Numbered from the stretch's first letter, positions 11,343-22,597 are shown. The stretch is DNA of 64,000 bases from Micromussa lordhowensis (GCA_964020085.1 OZ026607.1:14459466-14523465); one strand, 5' to 3'. The notes: generated by a model from the sequence alone, not told the origin. A program made the numbers and translations.

Positions 11343-14300
11343 AAAATAGTTTCCCTCAATGTCAGGGGATTGGGAAACAATTCCAAAAGAAAAGAGGTGT
11401 TTAACTGGCTTAGAGCGAAAAAGCAATCCATATATATATATGCTGCAAGAGGTCCATTGTTCTTAAGACACTACCGATATATGGACTTGTGAGTGGGGGT
11501 ACAAAGCGCTTTTCAGCTGCTGCAGCAGCAACAAAGCAGGGGTTGGTATTCTTTTCAACAATAATTTTAATTTTCAGATCCATAAGGTTTTCTCGGATCC
11601 AAATGGACGCTTTTTAATATATGATATCGTCGCTGATAGCAAGCGTTTGACATCTACGCTCTGAATGAAGACGATCCAAACTTATTTCAGGTTTTTTTCG
11701 ATCATTTATCAAACTTTAAATGTGAGGAAATTATAATTGGTGGGGACTTTAACTTAGCTCTTGACGTTGAAAAAGACAAGAGGGGTGGCCTTGCCAGAAC
11801 ACACAAAAATGCCTTAAAAGTGATTCAAGATTTCTCTGAAAATCTTGGTTTGACTGATATTTGGAGACTTTTCAACCCGGAGGCCAGGAGATATACTTGG
11901 CGCCAAAACCAACCAGTCATACATTGCCGACTCGATTTTTTTCTGGTTAGTGAATCATCTCTATGTGATGTGACCCATGCAGATATTTTTCCTGGCTTCA
12001 AAACGGATCGTTCGATGATTACTCTGAATGTAGCTTTACACTTGAACCCCAGAGGCAAAGGTTTTTGGAAGTTGAACACGTCTCTTTTATACGAAATGAG
12101 TTATGTCCAAGAAATTAAAACAGCCATTGAAAGCACTCTGAACCAATACAAAGACGACACCTCGGTGAACCCGGCTCTACTTTGGGAGATGATCAAATTA
12201 AAGGTGCGAGAGAAATCAATATCTTATGCTGCGTAAAAAAAACGTGCCAACAAGGAAACACAAAGAATTGTTGGAACGCGAGATCGCTTTGTTAGAAAAA
12301 CACTTAGACAATTCAAGCAATAGTAATCCCTCATACCTTATTGTTGCAGAGAGAGTTTTACCTTAAAGCAAGAACTGGGACACATTTTTTAGTATCGGAC
12401 CAAAGGCGCTATCATTAGGTCAAAATCGCAATGGTACAACGAGGGCGAAAAGAACTCCGCATATTTTCTAAATCTAGAAAAAAGGCACTTTAAACAAGAA
12501 ACACTTAGTCAATTAAAAATTAATGACACTGACTTTGTCACCACAGATAAAGACATCTTATCTGAATATACTGTTTTTTACAAAAACCTTTATACGTCAA
12601 AAAAACCCGACAGCCTCCAGTCAAAATTTTTCTGTGAAGTGAACTTCGCTTCCTTGACCAATGAAAAACAAACTTTATGTGAAGGCCCCTTAACTCAAAC
12701 GGAATGTCTCGAAGCCCTAAAAAAGATGGAGTCCGACAAAACGCCAGGCACGGATGGACTTCCTGCCGAATTCTACAAAGTTTTTTGGAAAGACATTTCT
12801 CCTTTTTTAATCCCGGCTCTCAACTATGCTTTTGACTCTGGCTGCCTCTCAGTGACACAAAGGCGAGGGGTTATAAAACTAATTCCAAAAAAAGGTGCGG
12901 AGCTATACTTCATCAAAAATTGGAGACCTATTACCCTTTTGAACACTGATTACAAAATCGCAGCAAAATCTACTGCAAACCGAATTAAACTAGTACTTCC
13001 AAACCTTATCAACCATGACCAAACAGGATTTTTGAAAGGCAGATTTATAGGCGAAAATATCAGACTTATTGACTGTATTATCCAATACGTCACAGAAAAA
13101 AAAACATCCCAGGCTTATTACTTTTCATTGACTTTGAAAAGGCATTTGATTCTCTCGAATGGTCCTTTATACATGGCACATTAAGATCGGATAATTTTGG
13201 AGCTTCACTAATTAACTGGGTGAAAACCCTGTATAGTCATACTGAAAGCTGTATTCTGAATAATGGATGGGCAAGTAATTTCTTTGAGATTCAAAGAGGT
13301 GTTAGGCAAGGCTGCCCGCTCTCACCCTATTTATTTATTCTGTCGGCAGAGGTGCTTGCCACGGCAATTAGGGAAAATACTAATATAAAGGGAATCTCTG
13401 TAAATAACGTGGAAATTAAGTTAAGTCAATATGCCGATGACACAACACTTATACTAGACAGGTCACGCGAATCTCTGATTTCATCCCTTGCAATGCTTGA
13501 CGAGTTCAGCAAAGTCTCTGGCCTCAGAGTCAATGATAAGAAAACGGAAGCTCTATGGATCGGCGCATGTATTGGAAATGATAAAATTTTGTTATCAGGA
13601 AAATAATTTAAATGGCCAAAAGACAAAGTTAAATCCCTAGGTCTATGGATTTCAACAGATCCCGAACTATCTGCCTCCTTAAACTATAACGAAAAAACTT
13701 GAAAAAGTTAAAGAAATCCTAAGATGCTGGAAATACCGTCGACTCCCATTGTTAGGAAAAATCACTGTAATCAAATCACTAGTGGTCTCCCAATAAGTTT
13801 ATCTACTCTCACCTCTTGGTTCAAACTACAGGGTTTTAAACGAAATAAACGATTTACATATACTCTACACTTTTCTATGGAATGGTAAAGGCGATAAGAT
13901 AAAACGGAAGGTAATGATCAACGATTACGGGGTTGATGGCCTAAAAATGATTGATATTAGTTCCTTCAATAAATCCCTCAAACCACATGGATTAAAAAAT
14001 ATTTAGATAACAACAACAAGGGAAAGTGGAAAATCTTTTTTGATGTAACCCTAAAAAAATATGGCTGTCAAAACTATTTTTTCCTACAACCTCAACTTTA
14101 GAGACACCTTATCGACAATAACAACTTCGGATGCATTTTTAAAAGAACTATTAGGAATCTGGGCAGAAGTTAACTTCGAACCTGAAATAACATCGAAAGA
14201 TCACTTTCTAGATCAACATCTTTGGCGTAACTCCCTGATAAAGATAGACAAATTGGTTTAATAAGGGAATAACTCGGGTGAAACATCTTTTAGGACCGGA

Positions 14301-15145
14301 CAACAACTTTCTCTCGCTAAATGATTTCCGCTGTAAGTATGAAATAGACCCTCGCCTTCTCAGCTTCTACGTATTAATATCGGCTGTAAAAAGTCTCTTC
14401 GGATTGATTCTAACTTTCAAGATTTACAGAACACCAACCATGAAAAGGAGCCACTTACAGCAAGAATTTTTCAAGTCAAAAAAGCAACTACATTAATATA
14501 TAAAAAAAAAAACTAATCAGTTACAAGAGTTTAACCCCAGAGTCAAGTCAGAAGAAGTGGCTAGAGGATTGTGGCCTACCAATAAATGACAACATAAATT
14601 GGACTGCTGCCTATCTTTTAGCTAAAAAATGCACAAAGAGCACTAAGCTGATAGAGTTTCAGTTTAAATTCTTGCATAGACGCGTATCAACCAATAACTT
14701 CTTATTTAGAATAGGTCTAAAGAGCAATGAAAATTGCAGTTTTTGTCATACTTCCTCTGAGTCAATAATTCATCTTTTGTGGACATGCCGCCAAACATCT
14801 CACTTTTGGAATAAACTTACTGAATGGCTGAAAAACCTAAATTTACTTCCTAGAGATTACGCTATGACAAATACTACTGCTTTGGGTCTGAGGCCAGATA
14901 TCTCTCAATTTGCAATTCTTATCAATTACTGCTTTCTCTTAGCGCGATATCACGTATGGCTCGCTAAAACAAAAGAAAATCATCCAAATCTTATGCATTT
15001 CATATGCATACTAAACTCACAATATGAAATGGAAATAAAAAGTGGAGACACAAAGAAATGGAAACCTCTTGCAATATATGATGATTTAATTAATATTTTA
15101 GATTATTTCTTCTACACCTATCTGCATTTATCTCCTACCTATTAG
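11343..15145 (+). pseudogene. LINE ORF2: endonuclease, reverse transcriptase, C-terminal domain
   Basis: This is a decayed L1/Tx1-type polyprotein ORF. The endonuclease part shows SLNVRGLGNNSKRKEV near 11352, GGDFNLALDVEKDKRGG near 11740 and RLDFFLVS near 11930. The reverse transcriptase part shows SDKTPGTDGLPAEFYK (about 12730), NWRPITLLN, DQTGFLKGRFIGENIR, GVRQGCPLSPYLFILSAE and the catalytic QYADD (about 13425). The C-terminal region at 14672-15145 has a CSFCHTSSESIIHLLWTC zinc-knuckle-like motif. Frameshifts and stops recur (for example near 11460, 13120, 13605 and 14500). It is homologous to the LINE split by the Polinton at 19.7-21.0 and 41.1-43.6 kb. Confidence 0.8.
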
Positions 15146-15488
15146 TCTATTTCTAATCTCCTGTCAGGAGCATAATTTATTTTATCTACTGAATGTACCA
15201 CATGCCTTTGGTCTGTTGTTGATGTTTTTATCGTGTAAACTCAAGCTGTAGTGATAGCTATCTATTTTTCTTTAGTCTTTTTTCCCATCTTTCTTTGCCC
15301 GTTGTCGTCACTATATTTCTTAGTAGTGTACTGTAAGTCGTGTTGATATTGTAATTCAAATACTGTAAATAATTAGAGCAATTTCTAGTGCTTTAGGTTG
15401 TCTAAATAGTGTAATAGTGTACTGTTCGTAATTGTATCATTGTATTCCCTTGTGTTGTTGCAATAAAAAAGGCTAACTTTTGATATTA

Positions 15489-17761
15489 CAACAACAACAA
15501 CAATTTATTTATTACCCCATTTAGAAATTACATAATTAAAAAAAAAGATGATCTGACTAGTTTAAGGGCTTCCAGCTTCCTGAAATAACTAAAAAGCTAA
15601 AGACATCAGGGAGCTGGTTTAAATAGTGTAATTAAATTATTACAGCGGAGGTATGACACACACACACCACACACAACACGTACACACTTAGCTAACAAAT
15701 GTGATAAATGAGAACTTTGACCTACGTGTAAAATAAATCTATGGAGGATATATAATTTTTAATAGCTATATGTACAAAGCAATATTTTAATACAATGTCA
15801 TCAATATAATGAAAGATATTGATCCTTTAGACATAATTTAAATTTTGAGAAAGAGCCAGTTTTGACTTGTTCATTTATTGCATTCCAAATCATGGGCGCC
15901 TGAAATCTTATATTAAATTTGTCATAGTTAGTTCTTACTTTAGGGATGTAATAAGACTGTTTCGCAGCAGATCTTGTATTATATTGATGAACTTCGCTGA
16001 CTTCAGTAAAAAGATTATTGAATACAAGAGGTAATAATCTATTCTTATGCCTATACATAAATATTGCAATCTGATATGACACAAGATCATGTTGTTTTAT
16101 AATGTTTAAGGTCTAGAATAGTGGACTTGAGTGCTCATGAAATTTTGAAAATGTCATGAGACGCAATGCTTTTTTCTGTAAAACATACAGAGGTTTCAGG
16201 GTAGTTGAAGACGTATTGCCCCAGGCAATTATGCCATATATCAAAAAAAAGGATAGATCAGTGCATAGTATAAGCCAGTTAAAGTATGGATATCTACATA
16301 ATAACGGATTTTACTTAATATTCCGAGACTCCTCTTCAATTTTTTTGATATATACTCAATATGCGGTTTCCATGATAAATTTGAATCTATAAAGACACCA
16401 AGATATTTAATTGATCTCTCCTTCTTAAGACAGACATCATCTATTATCAAATTAAAATCTTCCGATATCTTTTTCTGAGAAGGATGAAATATGACATAGC
16501 TTGATTTTCGATATTTAGTGACAGCTTATTAGAGCAAAGCCATCTATTTACATTTTTTAACTCAGTATTAATGTGTTGTCTCAAGATTGCAATATCTCTC
16601 TGTCTATAAAACAAATAAGCGTCATCAGCAAATAAGTGGAAATCGAATAGACTTGAGCATTTATGAAAGTCATTAATATATAATAGAAATAAAATTGAAC
16701 CCAGTACTGATCCTTGAGGAATCCCACAAGGAACAATGACAAGGTCAGATGTTGCACCATTTACAGTAACCATTTGCTTACGATTTTTAAGATATGAGGT
16801 AAACCAGGCTTTTCCGATGCCTCTTATTCCATAGTACTCAAGTTTATCAATTAGAATATCATGGTCCACTGTATCAAACGCTTTGCTAAAATCTAAAAAT
16901 AACCCACATGAGAGTTCACAGTCATCAACTGCCTTTTGTACTTTGTCGATTATGCTAAGAATAGCATGCATAGTCAGTTGAATGTTTCGGGCGGAAACCA
17001 AATTGTCCCTTGAAAAATACATTTTCTTTCTCTAAAAATTTCAATAGCCTGTTAGATATAAGTTTCTCTAAAATGTTATTAAATATAGAAAGTAAAGAGA
17101 TAGGGCGATAATTACCAACACTAGTCTGTGAATCTTTTTTATAAACAGGGACCACGTTTCCAACTTTAAATTTCTCTGGTACTACTCCAGATGAAATAGA
17201 AGTATTAAGACGGATTCCGCTCAAAGTTCGAGCAATAAGTGCAAAAATTAATTACTAAAAATCTACTCATAGCACAGTAACCTTTGGAATACTATCAAAA
17301 ACAACTCACTTTAGTTTATTTCTCTCAGTGACCCCGCGATTAAATTCTCAAGCATTCTCGAGAAACTAAATTTCAAACATCGTAAGAATGCTTAAAGCGT
17401 GCGTTATTGTGTTTTTCACTGAAGCGAAACGTCTCTTAAGCGAAATATGGACAACTTCAAGTTCAATTTTCTCTCGTGGGGTCAGCTTGAGAGCTTAATT
17501 CTCGATGAGTTCTTATTAACTGGCATCAAAACAATAACGTGCCACGAGGTTTTTTGTGGTAACTTAATTTTTGCCATTATTGCTCGAATGTTGTGCGGAA
17601 ATCATCTTAAATAAGCAAGCTAATGGGACAGATATAACATTTCTAATAATTTTAAGAATATTTACTGGCAGACTATATGGACCAGCAGATTTGTCAGGTT
17701 TTAAGTTTGAAATTTCAATTTCTACCTTAGAAGGAGTAATAGAAAATAGATAAAAGGTATT
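15489..17761 (-). pseudogene. CR1/jockey-like LINE, 3' half with reverse transcriptase
   Basis: Reading on the minus strand from 17761, the ORF enters the reverse transcriptase (LKPDKSAGPYSLPVNILKI), then VGNYRPISLLSIFNNILEKL, FGFRPKHST, FLDFSKAFDTVDHDIL, GIPQGSVLGSILFLLYIND and the catalytic FADD. It ends with the C-terminal part (KVRTNYDKFNIRFQ) and a stop at 15801. The 3' UTR ends in a TTG repeat tail at 15489-15504. Frameshifts occur near 16980 and 16450, and a piggyBac-type MITE splits the start of the reverse transcriptase. The 5' part of what may be the same element lies on the plus strand at 17.8-19.2 kb. Confidence 0.8.
17205..17610. mobile_element. piggyBac-type MITE with TTAA duplications
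   Basis: This roughly 400-bp insert splits the LINE reverse transcriptase. TTAA is present at both borders (17205-17208 and 17607-17610). Inside them are imperfect terminal inverted repeats of about 45 bp, which share TTCGAGCAATAA and GCAAAAATTAA. Removing the insert with one TTAA leaves the LINE coding sense continuous (CLF then NTSISSG), which independently fixes the borders. TTAA duplication is the hallmark of piggyBac transposition. No transposase gene is inside, so it would need one in trans. Confidence 0.85.
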
Positions 17762-17888
17762 ACTTACAGGGCGGTCACCGGTGGGAACAAGATGGCGGAA
17801 GATTTATTTCATCCGATGTTTAACTAATATTTCTTTCCTTACGTAAATGTTTCTTGTTTTTTTCGTTGTGTATCTGTTGTTGTTTAAC

Positions 17889-18619
17889 ATGCAAACTGAT
17901 GAACTTACAGTGGAGGTGTTACGATCTATACTCGATGAAAAACTCGCTCCTTTGAAAACGGAGATTGCAGAACTGAGACAGTTTATAGATTGTGCAAACA
18001 AGAAGTATGATGAAGCTATGACGAAGTTAAAAGAGCAAGAGACCCTAAACAAGACAATTACCAAGGAGAATCAATTCCTCAAGTCAACAGTTAATGCACT
18101 GGATTCTCATGTAAAAAAGTTACAACTTTTGTGTAATGATATGGAGCAGTACTCACGACGGGAGTGTGTTGAGATTCAAGGAATTCCAGTGTCCGAGCAT
18201 GAAGACACAAAGAATATAGTAGTGCGAGTGGGCGAACTAATGGGTGTCGAAATCAAAGAAGAAGATATCTCGGTTTCTCATCGGCTGCCTACAAGCACAA
18301 AGGTGGAAAGACTGTGCCTCCTATTATTGCTAAATTTGTCCAACGTAATGTTAAAGAAAGGTATTTCAAGGGCCGTAAACATCTCAAGGACCGTACAACT
18401 TGTGACCTTGGCTTTTCACCCGAGATGCGTATCTTCATAAACGAGAGCTTGACAGAAAGAAATAAAGGGTTGTTCAAGGAGTCTATGAAGACCAAGAAGG
18501 CTTTACACATCTCATACATCTGGACCTCAAATGGCAGAATTTATTTGAGGAAAAGTCAAGACAGTCCTGTCATACCTATCAACGACAAGGATGATTTGAA
18601 AAAGCTGTATCCAAGTTAA
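17889..18619 (+). pseudogene. CR1-like LINE ORF1 protein, one frameshift
   Basis: The likely start is the ATG at 17889 (MQTDELTVEVLRSILDEKL), since the upstream frame to 17847 is hydrophobic and looks like leader. A coiled coil (about residues 20-90) is followed by YSRREC, VEIQGIPVSEHEDTKN and DISVSHRLPT, which is the RRM-like core of LINE ORF1 proteins. The frame then shifts near 18305 into IAKFVQRNVKERYFKGRK and INESLTERNKGLF and ends at 18619. The single frameshift makes it a young pseudogene. Such proteins bind the element RNA. Confidence 0.65.
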
Positions 18620-18859
18620 GTAAAGTAACTTTGATTTATTAGTGTAATGAGTTGTTATCTGCCTTGCTCCTGTGGAGAGAATAGTAGGGAAATCAACTCG
18701 GACAGGGCTAATGAGATGAGATCCTTACCACTCCTAAGCATAACCTCTCCAGTCTCGAACATTCCACATCTTACAAATGTAGATATTGATAAGCATTTGC
18801 CTTTTGATAGTAACTTTGGATATTATACTACTCATGAAATTCATAGTAACAATGACATA

Positions 18860-19228
18860 ATTCAGTGCTTATCATATGATAAAGCTCTTTCAGCCTTGCA
18901 TTGCAATATTAGAAGCTTAGCAGCCAACCATGACAACTTTCTACACTTGATATCTGAGTTAAGTTATAAATTTTCATTGATTGGTCTCTCTGAGACTAAA
19001 CTCTCAATTGATATAGAACTTATATCTAATATTGATATACCTGGATATAATTTTATTTCTGAACCGAATCATTCTAATGCAGGAGGTGTTGCCTTTTACA
19101 TTAATGACAATCTTAAATATATTATCAAATCAAAATATACCAAATCTACTTATGATTTTGAAGCACTTTGGATTGAAATAGAATCTGCTAATCAGTCAAA
19201 TATCATTTGCGGGGTGATCTATAGGCAG
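18860..19228 (+). pseudogene. CR1-like LINE ORF2 endonuclease fragment
   Basis: The frame beginning at 18647 enters an apurinic-type endonuclease domain near 18895 (LHCNIRSLAANHDNF, LIGLSETKL, GYNFISEPNHSNAGGVAFYI, FEALWIEIES, GVIYRQ). Homology stops abruptly at about 19228. No reverse transcriptase follows on this strand; it lies on the minus strand to the left. This fits a 5' half inverted relative to its 3' half. Confidence 0.6.
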
Positions 19229-19690
19229 GTTCATGCTGACGTCACTGTTTACATTTTTGCTCATTTTGCATACGGCTTTGCGTATAGAAGGAAACATGTT
19301 AGATATGAATTGACTTCAGGCATCTCAAGAGCTAGTGAAACTTAGTACATGGGGAAATTTTTAGCTCTTTGGGTGTAATATTCAAGGAGAAATTGCCTTT
19401 CAAAAACTGCAAAATGTCTGGGTGGCAAAAGCGCTAATGAGCTCATTCATTCTTTGTTAAATATTGAGTTTTTAAACCCGTGTTGCACAAAAAGTATTCA
19501 ATACATCAGGCTCATATTCACTGGCAGAGTTAATCGTACTATGACCTTTCAATATTCAGAACTGATTTATTTGTAGCTCCATCACAAAACTGAATTGCTT
19601 ATGCTGATGAGGCAAATATGGTAAACAAGGATTCCCCTATAGACATCCTAGTAGCAATTTAGATAATTTTATGGATTACATTAACTCAAC
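19229..19690. other. Unassigned spacer between LINE fragments
   Basis: After the endonuclease fragment breaks off, the frame runs to a stop at 19345 with no recognisable domain (it includes TATAGAAGGAAACATG). The rest is AT-rich without coding sense. This may be the original target flank between two LINE insertions. Confidence 0.4.
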
Positions 19691-19699
19691 AATTGACTC

Positions 19700-21043
19700 A
19701 ACAATTACATCGTTAAACGTAAGAGGATAAAGGGATCAAAGTAAAGGGAGGAGCATTTTTTCGTACCTTAAAGATCAAAAATCCAAACTACTGTATATTG
19801 TCTACAAGAAACATTCTTAAGTAAACGATGAAATTATTTGGAGAAATGAATGGGGAGGTAAAATATCCTTTTCCCATGGTACCAAACACAAAATTGATTA
19901 TTCTTTTAGCGACAAGTCCGGAAGAATTGTGTTAATTACTATAGTTATCAACTCTTTAATGTTATCGCTTTGTAATATTTACGCCCCAAACAATGAAGCT
20001 GAACAACTGGAATTCTTCGCAAGAGCTAAACAATTGCCTTATAGACAAATCGAAACTGACAACACTGATCGTAGGTGGCGACTGGAATTGCACTTTATCA
20101 AAAAATGATAAAATTGGAGGCAAGCCCTGGAAAGCAGCTAATTATAGAAATTTAGTCCGGACTACTATGGATATACTTGATCTCGTGGACATTCAAAGAG
20201 AACGACATCCAAAATTGCATCCAGTATTCTTACGAATCAATGCGAATCAAAGGCTCTAAAAGTAAAATCCAGACTAGACTTTTTTTTGGTCGCCAAAAAC
20301 TTGACACAATTGGTGAAAAAGAGTGAAATATATCCTTCCAAAGCGCCAGACCACAATCAATTTACATATCATTGTCTTTGTCTAACGAAACACCCAGAGC
20401 ACACGGACTTTGGAAATTTAATAATTCACTGTTGAACAATGAACAATATGTCAACAAAATACGTGAGATATATTTTCAAACTTGTTCTTATTACTCTAAG
20501 TTAACTGACAAACGGCTTTTTTGGGAGATGCTTAAAATGGAAATTAGAACAGCAACCATCTCTTTCAGCAAAAAATTAGCGAAAGCAACAAATTGTAGGG
20601 GAATGGAAATAACACGTCGACTTCAGGCGTTAGATAAGCTCATCTGTAATAATTTTCAAGCCCCTGACATTGATCAGGTCTTAAATGAATTTGATGATCT
20701 CAAAACTGAACTTCAAACAAAATACACGAAGAAGGGAAACGCAGCAATTTTTAGATCGAAGTGTAGACGGGTGGAAAAAGGTGAGCGCCCCACCAATTAC
20801 TTTTTTAACTTAGAGAGAAGAAATTACAATAAAAAGACTATATCTGAACTACGGGTGGAGAACGAAACAATTATTAAAAAGGACACCCAAGTTTTGGACG
20901 CTATTAAAAAGTATTTTAAGGATTTATATACATCAGGATGTAGCGTAACACAAGAGGAATACGATAGCTTTGTTCAGGAATTGCGCCTTCCTAAGCTTTC
21001 TGATGAAGAGCGAGATGAAATTGAAGGCCTTTTAACGTACGAC
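19700..21043 (+). pseudogene. L1/Tx1-like LINE copy 2, 5' half, cut by the Polinton
   Basis: The endonuclease remnant (TSLNVRG near 19712, then GGDWNCTLSKNDKIGG near 20073) is broken by stops. It is followed by a clean frame from about 20360 to the Polinton border (HGLWKFNNSLLNNEQYV; RTATISFSKKLAKATN; EKGERPTNYFFNLERRNYNK). This is the linker between endonuclease and reverse transcriptase in L1/Tx1-type ORF2. At 21043 the coding sense is interrupted exactly at the target duplication and continues at 41141 with YDECKQVLETFQNDKSPGED. The clean last part suggests the LINE was fairly young when hit. Confidence 0.85.
21038..21043. other. Target-site duplication TACGAC, left
   Basis: TACGAC directly precedes the left terminal repeat and is repeated at 41141-41146 directly after the right one. 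A 6-bp duplication is characteristic of Maverick/Polinton integration. In the LINE ORF it encodes YD, found once in the uninterrupted frame. Confidence 0.95.
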
Positions 21044-21290
21044 AGTAGTGTAGTAATTGGGGCAGCTACCGCAATTTCTGAATTTTACGCATCTCAGCGT
21101 AGTTAGTGTAAAAATCTGAGTCTAAAATATATGATATAATACACTAAAACAGCGTAGTTATGCGTAGGTAGTGTAAGTAGCGTAGATATCGTAAAAATTA
21201 GACATACTATTTTACGCACAAAAATGCCTAAAATGCGTAGGATAGTGTAGGATATAGTAAAATTTAGATTGTTCTCACGATGCTGATTTT
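21044..21290 (+). repeat. Left terminal inverted repeat, 247 bp
   Basis: It begins AGTAGTGTAG and ends TGCTGATTTT, and is the exact reverse complement, by eye, of 40894-41140. It contains four copies of TAGTGTA (21046, 21104, 21169, 21243) and five of GCGTAG (21097, 21152, 21162, 21180, 21235), possible binding sites for the integrase or replication initiator. Identity of the two repeats implies recent insertion or recent replication-linked correction. Confidence 0.95.
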
Positions 21291-21772
21291 TAAGACATTT
21301 TAGCGTCATACATCTTTAAATATTTATCAACAATTGGACTATTATCAATCACAAAATTGTCAACACTTGTCATTTGATTAATTAAACTTTCTCGGTTAAG
21401 ATCACCTGAGCGCATCGCTTCTCGAATCATTATTAACAAATGCTGGTAACTTTGATAGGCATAGGTACAATTTTGAATTTTTAAGTCTAAACCTTTGTGT
21501 TCCATATATCCTTTAACTAATAATGCCACTGTACTAATCGCTATGAGACTGATACCACCAGTAGCAATAGCGCTAGCAATTCCACCTGAAGCGGTCAGAA
21601 CAGAGAGTGAATTACCAATGAATTTGAGCAATTTGAATCTTTTGTAAGCCATTTTGAAAGCCCAACATTTCCTATGATAGCTTAGATAATAAGACTTTAG
21701 TTCGTCTACTTCATCAGTCGATAATTTGTCTGAAATATGATTCCAATCGAAAATATTCTTTTTAGCCACCAT
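21290..21772 (-). CDS. Two-helix membrane protein of the Polinton, SLATT-like layout
   Basis: I chose the ATG at 21772 because it follows an ATAATATA box on the minus strand; an open frame extends 17 codons further upstream. The 160-residue product has a charged helical N-terminus (DELKSYYLSYHRKCW). A hydrophobic hairpin of about 40 residues follows (LLKFIGNSLSVLTASGGIAS, then AIATGGISLIAISTVALLV), likely two membrane helices. A helical tail (AYQSYQHLLIMIREAMRSG) completes it. This layout resembles SLATT-type two-helix membrane proteins, which occur in defence and viral settings, but that link is tentative. It is the leftmost gene, and its stop lies at the terminal-repeat boundary. A virion membrane or host-interaction role is only a guess. 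Confidence 0.7.
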   Translation of the reverse strand: MVAKKNIFDWNHISDKLSTDEVDELKSYYLSYHRKCWAFKMAYKRFKLLKFIGNSLSVLTASGGIASAIATGGISLIAISTVALLVKGYMEHKGLDLKIQNCTYAYQSYQHLLIMIREAMRSGDLNRESLINQMTSVDNFVIDNSPIVDKYLKMYDAKMS

Positions 21773-21791
21773 TATATTATTTTTATTATAT

Positions 21792-22052
21792 TTATAAATT
21801 AAAAACAATTTGATCGCTATCATAGCCCATTTGGATTAATTCATCATATATTTTTTCAGTTTGATCACCTTGAAGGTTTACAGTTTGGTCTCTAATAAAA
21901 CCGTTACACGCTAACTTTTTCTTCCAATCTTTTAAATTGAAACCTTCAAACTTTTCAAAAGATGTGATTGATTTTTTTCCCCTCTTTTCGAGAGAAATTT
22001 TAATAAACTTTCTACTTTCATCTATCAAAGAAGATAAACTTTTGATATCCAT
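21792..22052 (-). CDS. Small Polinton protein, unknown function
   Basis: This 86-residue protein is unrecognised. It is charged and probably helical (LIDESRKFIKISLEKRGKKS, then EKFEGFNLKDWKKKLACNGF) with a C-terminal acidic part (QGDQTEKIYDELIQMGYDSD). It lies 19 bases upstream of the membrane-protein gene on the same strand and its ATG follows AATAG, a weaker version of the start box used elsewhere in the element. A shared transcript with the downstream gene is plausible. Confidence 0.55.
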   Translation of the reverse strand: MDIKSLSSLIDESRKFIKISLEKRGKKSITSFEKFEGFNLKDWKKKLACNGFIRDQTVNLQGDQTEKIYDELIQMGYDSDQIVFNL

Positions 22053-22597
22053 CTATTCTTTGGATAAGATAAATTTTTCTCAAATGCGTGACAAAAAATG
22101 ACAAAACCCTGGTCGGGGGTGCTCGGTGGCTGTTACTTGCCTAGTCTCGGCTAGGACTTTCGCACCGCTGACAAGGCGGCTGTCGCTCGCGTGTTTGAGA
22201 TCCCGAAAGACCTCTGAGCACCCCCAGTTATCTACTGGGCCGGGACGGGTTCACCCGAGGGTTATCACCGTAGACGGTCTCACCCTACTATCCCTAACAA
22301 GCGCCTGCACGTGCCGTATCAGGATTCAGGGGCGGCCATTCCCCACCTCCAAAAGCACCACCATTTGCTCGCTGTTTCTCTACTCAATTCAATTGGAATA
22401 TTTATATTGCACCAACCCGGTTTTCTCGAGCATGTGGTGCACTTTTTTCCATCCACCCACGCTTCACATATAAGACACGGTTCATCCACCCATGCGCATC
22501 AGGCAAGCCATTAATTTAGCGTGGGTGGATGAAGCGTTTCAAATATCTGACGTGTCTGAAACTCATTTGCATCAGACACGCTTCATATATTTTCATA
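22053..22597. other. GC-rich structured intergenic region, possible pol III RNA
   Basis: This 545-bp gap stands out from the AT-rich element. GGGGGTGCTC (22115-22124) pairs perfectly with GAGCACCCCC (22216-22225), enclosing further hairpins (CCTAG/CTAGG, CCGC/GCGG). More hairpins follow (CCCAG/CTGGG; CGGG/CCCG; ACCGT/ACGGT). GCTCGGTGG near 22121 and GTTTGAGATCCC near 22193 resemble polymerase III A and B boxes, and TTTT occurs at about 22421. It may encode a structured small RNA, loosely like adenovirus VA RNA, or be an inserted SINE. No protein is supported. Confidence 0.35.
22450..22531. repeat. Inverted repeat downstream of the short fibre gene
   Basis: CATCCACCCACGC at 22450-22462 pairs with GCGTGGGTGGATG at 22519-22531, and a third partial copy lies at about 22483. 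AGACACG motifs in both orientations flank it. It lies 3' of the minus-strand fibre-like gene and could form a transcript-end hairpin, or be part of a nested foldback insertion. Confidence 0.6.

Larger units (their letters stand above)
9785..15478 (+). mobile_element. L1/Tx1-like LINE copy 1, near full length but dead
   Basis: The order ORF1 (9792-10980), ORF2 with endonuclease, reverse transcriptase and C-terminal region (11343-15145), then a 3' UTR ending near TTGCAATAAAAAAGGC at about 15478, is the layout of an L1/Tx1-type retrotransposon. ORF1 carries a nested LINE end and ORF2 has many frameshifts and stops. The 5' boundary is uncertain. The 3' end directly abuts the 3' tail of a minus-strand CR1-like LINE. 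Confidence 0.7.

Noticed and set aside
21103..21309. 68-codon frame in the left terminal repeat, also present in the right one
   Set aside because: It is duplicated only because the terminal repeats are identical; it has no start box and reads through repeat words.
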